Assembly: GCA_017545325.1 (NCBI GenBank)
Contig: JAFWOX010000051.1
Coordinates: forward strand, 1-16,090
DNA: 16,090 bases
Reading direction: 5' to 3'
Source: Oscillospiraceae bacterium
GTDB taxonomy: Bacteria; Bacillota_A; Clostridia; Oscillospirales; Oscillospiraceae
The translations under genes and the position numbers were made by a program. This document shows positions 14,218 to 16,090 of the stretch, piece after piece. Under the pieces are notes generated by a model. That model saw only the letters and a program-made list of their open reading frames with translations. It searched no databases and had not been told where the DNA came from. Position 1 is the stretch's first letter. Each line of letters begins with the position of its first letter.

Positions 14218-14564
14218 AAAAGATCGCCATTCTCTCATGCCTGAATTCCAACAAGGTCTGCGCCGGCTGCGCCTGCCTCACCGCCTTCAACCGGCGCATC
14301 CGTTCCTTTGCCCCCTATGAGGGGGAGGAGCTGGAGCTGACCGCCTTCATGCGCTGCTCCAGCTGCGTCAAGGAGGGGGATCCCATGGAGGACCCCGGCT
14401 TCCGGGAGAAGCTGGACCGGTTGGTGCAGGAGGGCACCGAGATCCTGCATATCGGCATCTGCGCCGGGAAAACCGAGGAGGAGGGCTGCGCCGGCATGCG
14501 GAAAATGGTCTCGGCCTTCCGGGAAAAAGGCGTTCAGGTCGTCTGGGGCACCCACGGGAAATAA
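14214..14564 (+). CDS. CGGC-family cysteine-rich small protein, putative metal handling
   Basis: This is a 116-residue cytoplasmic protein and the last gene of the transporter operon. It fits the CGGC domain family, which is predicted from its conserved cysteines to bind metal: an N-terminal strand leads to Cys9, Cys16, Cys19 and Cys21 (CLNSNKVCAGCAC), then CSSC (48-51) where the family usually has CGGC, then GIC (Cys83) and Cys92. A helix after residue 60 and the strand EILHIGIC agree with the fold pattern of the family. Function is not established for the family. The ATGA overlap with the ATPase gene and shared cobalamin riboswitch control suggest a job with the imported compound, for example holding or delivering a metal (inference). 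Confidence 0.7.
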   Translation: MKKIAILSCLNSNKVCAGCACLTAFNRRIRSFAPYEGEELELTAFMRCSSCVKEGDPMEDPGFREKLDRLVQEGTEILHIGICAGKTEEEGCAGMRKMVSAFREKGVQVVWGTHGK

Positions 14565-14608
14565 GGGGTCCGGGGACGCATCCCCAAACGGCCGGAAAGG
14601 AACAAACC

Positions 14609-14643
14609 GGGGCGCGCTGCAGGTTTCTTCTGCAGCGCGCCCC
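14609..14643. terminator. Strong hairpin between convergent genes
   Basis: A perfect 14-bp stem GGGGCGCGCTGCAG (14609-14622) and CTGCAGCGCGCCCC (14630-14643) has a 7-base loop. It sits 44 bases after the CGGC gene and 15 bases past the stop of the leftward MoaF-like gene. No T-run follows on the plus strand; CCGGTTTGTTCC follows on the minus strand. It probably serves both genes. Confidence 0.65.
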
Positions 14644-14658
14644 AAAACACATGGCGCT

Positions 14659-15612
14659 TTATTCCTCCGGGAGCGCCCAATAGATGCTGGGCATGCTGGT
14701 GAGGTTCTTCCAGTCCTCCGCGTAGGGCGTGGGGAGGGTATCAAAGGGATCGGGGGTTTCGTTGCTGTCCCCATAGGCCGCGACCAGGCCGCAGTCCCGG
14801 GCGCTGAAGCTGACCCCCACCTCCAGGAGCCGCTCGATATCCTGGAGCAGCAGGAGTCCGCCGCCGCCCTGATCGTGGTTCGGGGAGCGCCGGCACATGA
14901 TCTCCTCCACGAAGCAGAACAGGTTGAGATTCTCCTTGATCCAGATATGGAAGCAGGGCTCCTCGAAGAGGGGATAAAAGGTCTCCCGCTGCCGGAAGGC
15001 TTCGATGGACCGCTCGGCCTCCTCCCGGTCTTTGGGATCCGGACTCTCCAGCAGGTATTTCATCCGGTTCCGCTGGGTCTCCACCGGCGTCAGCCCGTCC
15101 CCGGTGCTGGCGCGGATCGCCCTGGGGGAATGGTAGATATGCTGCAGGACGTGACCGGGGTTGTAATGCCAGAAGATATGTCCGCCCACCATGCGGGCGC
15201 TGAAATGGTGCCGGAGCTCCGGAAGGGGAAGGCCGGGCACATCGATGGCCCCGAAGTACGGGATGCTCCGGACCAGGTGGTCCAGGTCCTTCTCATAGCG
15301 CCACTCCAGGATAACCAGGGTGACCAGCCGCTGCGCCGTATCCAGGATCCAGTTATAGGCGAACCGGCCGTCCTCCTCCGGCAGCCGCATATGGACGAGA
15401 TAGGTGGTGTCGTCCCCCTTCAGGCACCGGTACTCGTCGGTCCTGGGCGGGTTTCCCTCCTCGCACCAGCGCAGGCGCTTTTCATCCGGGAAATCCAGGG
15501 AAAAAGCTTTTCCGTTATCCATGACCAGGCGGAAGGTTTTTCCCGCCAGCTCATAGCACAGGGGTCCCCTGTACTGACTCAGTCCGGGGAATTTGCGGTT
15601 GACTTTGCCCAT
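14659..15612 (-). CDS. MoaF-like two-domain protein
   Basis: This 317-residue protein has no signal peptide or membrane segment. It resembles MoaF, named after a gene of a molybdopterin-linked plasmid cluster and built of two calycin-like beta barrels. The first half (22-105) has GKTFRLVMDNG, then LRW, YRCLKGDDTTYLV and NWILDTAQRLVTLVILEW, as expected for the first barrel. The second half has the GGHIFWHYNPGHVLQHIYHSP pattern (143-163), then CFHIWIKENLNLFCFVEE (220-237) and LLLLQDIERLLEVG. A charged insertion of about 50 residues (166-215) separates these strands and makes the protein longer than MoaF (about 260). The exact role of MoaF is not established. No molybdopterin gene is nearby, so binding of some other small ligand is equally possible. 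AAAAGGAGG (15625-15617) is the ribosome binding site. Confidence 0.6.
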   Translation of the reverse strand: MGKVNRKFPGLSQYRGPLCYELAGKTFRLVMDNGKAFSLDFPDEKRLRWCEEGNPPRTDEYRCLKGDDTTYLVHMRLPEEDGRFAYNWILDTAQRLVTLVILEWRYEKDLDHLVRSIPYFGAIDVPGLPLPELRHHFSARMVGGHIFWHYNPGHVLQHIYHSPRAIRASTGDGLTPVETQRNRMKYLLESPDPKDREEAERSIEAFRQRETFYPLFEEPCFHIWIKENLNLFCFVEEIMCRRSPNHDQGGGGLLLLQDIERLLEVGVSFSARDCGLVAAYGDSNETPDPFDTLPTPYAEDWKNLTSMPSIYWALPEE

Positions 15613-15671
15613 AATGCCTCCTTTTCGTTTTTCAAACAGATCGATTCATCTGGCGGACGGGTTTTTCTCTG

Positions 15672-15701
15672 ATTTTAGTCCGCTTCCGTCCGGGAAGTCA
15701 A
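15672..15701 (-). promoter_or_regulatory. Promoter of the MoaF-like gene
   Basis: On the minus strand TTGACT (15701-15696), an 18-base spacer and TAAAAT (15677-15672) lie about 60 bases before the start codon and match a sigma-A promoter well. Confidence 0.65.
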
Positions 15702-15833
15702 GAGGGGCGGAGGCTGATGATTCTGCCTGCGGCGACCGTCGTCTCCTCCTCTTCCAATCGAAGCGGTCGCTTCGCCGGGATTGTGGACGAGGGAGGCAAA
15801 AAGGAATCGTTACTGCTTCCCCTATCGTTTTTT

Positions 15834-15925
15834 CCCGCTGCCTCCGGCGGCCCGGTTTCTCTTGCGCGAGAGAAACCGGGGAAAGAGCGCGGCAGGGGCG
15901 TTCCCCTGCACCCCCGGTGCGCAGG
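15834..15925 (-). repeat. Multi-hairpin dispersed repeat, right copy
   Basis: This is the inverted copy of 1-92, with position i matching 15926-i and two differences in 92 bases. All three stems are kept. Flanking sequence is unrelated beyond a few bases of A/G-rich overlap, so the unit has a fairly sharp edge at 15834. It lies upstream of the MoaF-like gene and is not inside any gene. Confidence 0.85.
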
Positions 15926-16090
15926 GCGCTGAAGCGAAGGGGACAAAGGCGCGGCGGAGAACAAGCGGGTGGTATATGCGCCTCTGCGCCGCTGACCATA
16001 CTGCGGGCAATACCCGTTTGCTTTTCAGGGTGCCCTTCGGCGCACCGGCGCAGGGAGATTACCCACCTGGCTTCCCCGGGGGCTGCGAAG
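15926..16090. other. Non-coding right edge with hairpins
   Basis: I see no gene here. It holds a hairpin GGTGCCC-ttcg-GCGCACC (16029-16046, one mismatch) and, at the very end, CTGGCTTCCCCGGGGGCTG, whose reverse complement resembles the CTTCCCC hairpin module at 196-213 together with its downstream CCAGG and CTCCC blocks. It therefore looks like another fragment of the dispersed intergenic family. Confidence 0.5.

Noticed and set aside
1..15925. Composite transposon bounded by the inverted 92-bp copies
   Set aside because: No transposase or integrase is seen inside, target-site duplications cannot be assessed because the left copy starts at the window edge, and the elements look like intergenic hairpin repeats.

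Overview
The window looks like chromosomal DNA from a GC-rich, anaerobic, Gram-positive bacterium of the Clostridia, most likely a gut Oscillospiraceae-type organism (inference). The grounds are strong AGGAGG-type ribosome binding sites, an S-layer-homology (SLH) surface protein, Thr/Pro/Ala-linker lipoproteins, a cobalamin riboswitch, and GC-rich hairpin elements between genes. No tRNA, rRNA, CRISPR array, transposase or phage gene was seen.

Layout. (1) 1-6060 is a cell-surface block: a lipoprotein (+, 348-1556) converges on a lipid-anchored VanY-type D,D-carboxypeptidase (-, 1769-3808), and behind it lies an SLH protein (-, 4185-5954). The carboxypeptidase carries one copy and the SLH protein three copies of the same roughly 115-residue domain. 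Both genes have the same promoter architecture (TGGAAA, 17 bp, TATAAT) at matching positions. (2) 6096-8472 is a two-gene unit for a soluble flavoprotein and a two-cluster ferredoxin resembling the AprA/AprB subunits of adenylylsulfate reductase. It has its own promoter, overlapped by inverted repeats, and its own terminator. (3) 8590-14643 is a cobalamin-riboswitch-controlled operon: a family-5 solute-binding lipoprotein, two Opp/Dpp/Nik-type permeases, two ATPases and a small cysteine-rich CGGC-family protein. From the first permease on the genes overlap or nearly touch. (4) 14659-15612 (-) encodes a protein resembling MoaF, a two-domain calycin-like family.

How it may work together. The riboswitch implies that the transporter is shut off when cobalamin is plentiful. 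The cargo is therefore plausibly cobalt, a metal chelate, or a corrinoid or related compound, and the terminal CGGC protein may handle metal. The leader contains a consistent set of mutually exclusive helices ending in a hairpin that would hide the ribosome binding site of the first gene, so control is probably translational. The substrate of the AprAB-like pair cannot be read from the sequence; no sulfate-activation gene is present in the window.

Non-coding structure. A 92-bp element made of successive hairpins occurs at position 1 and, inverted and about 98% identical, at 15834-15925. A second family of decayed GC-rich hairpin modules lies between several genes (about 171-214, 1570-1683, 4026-4144 and the right edge).
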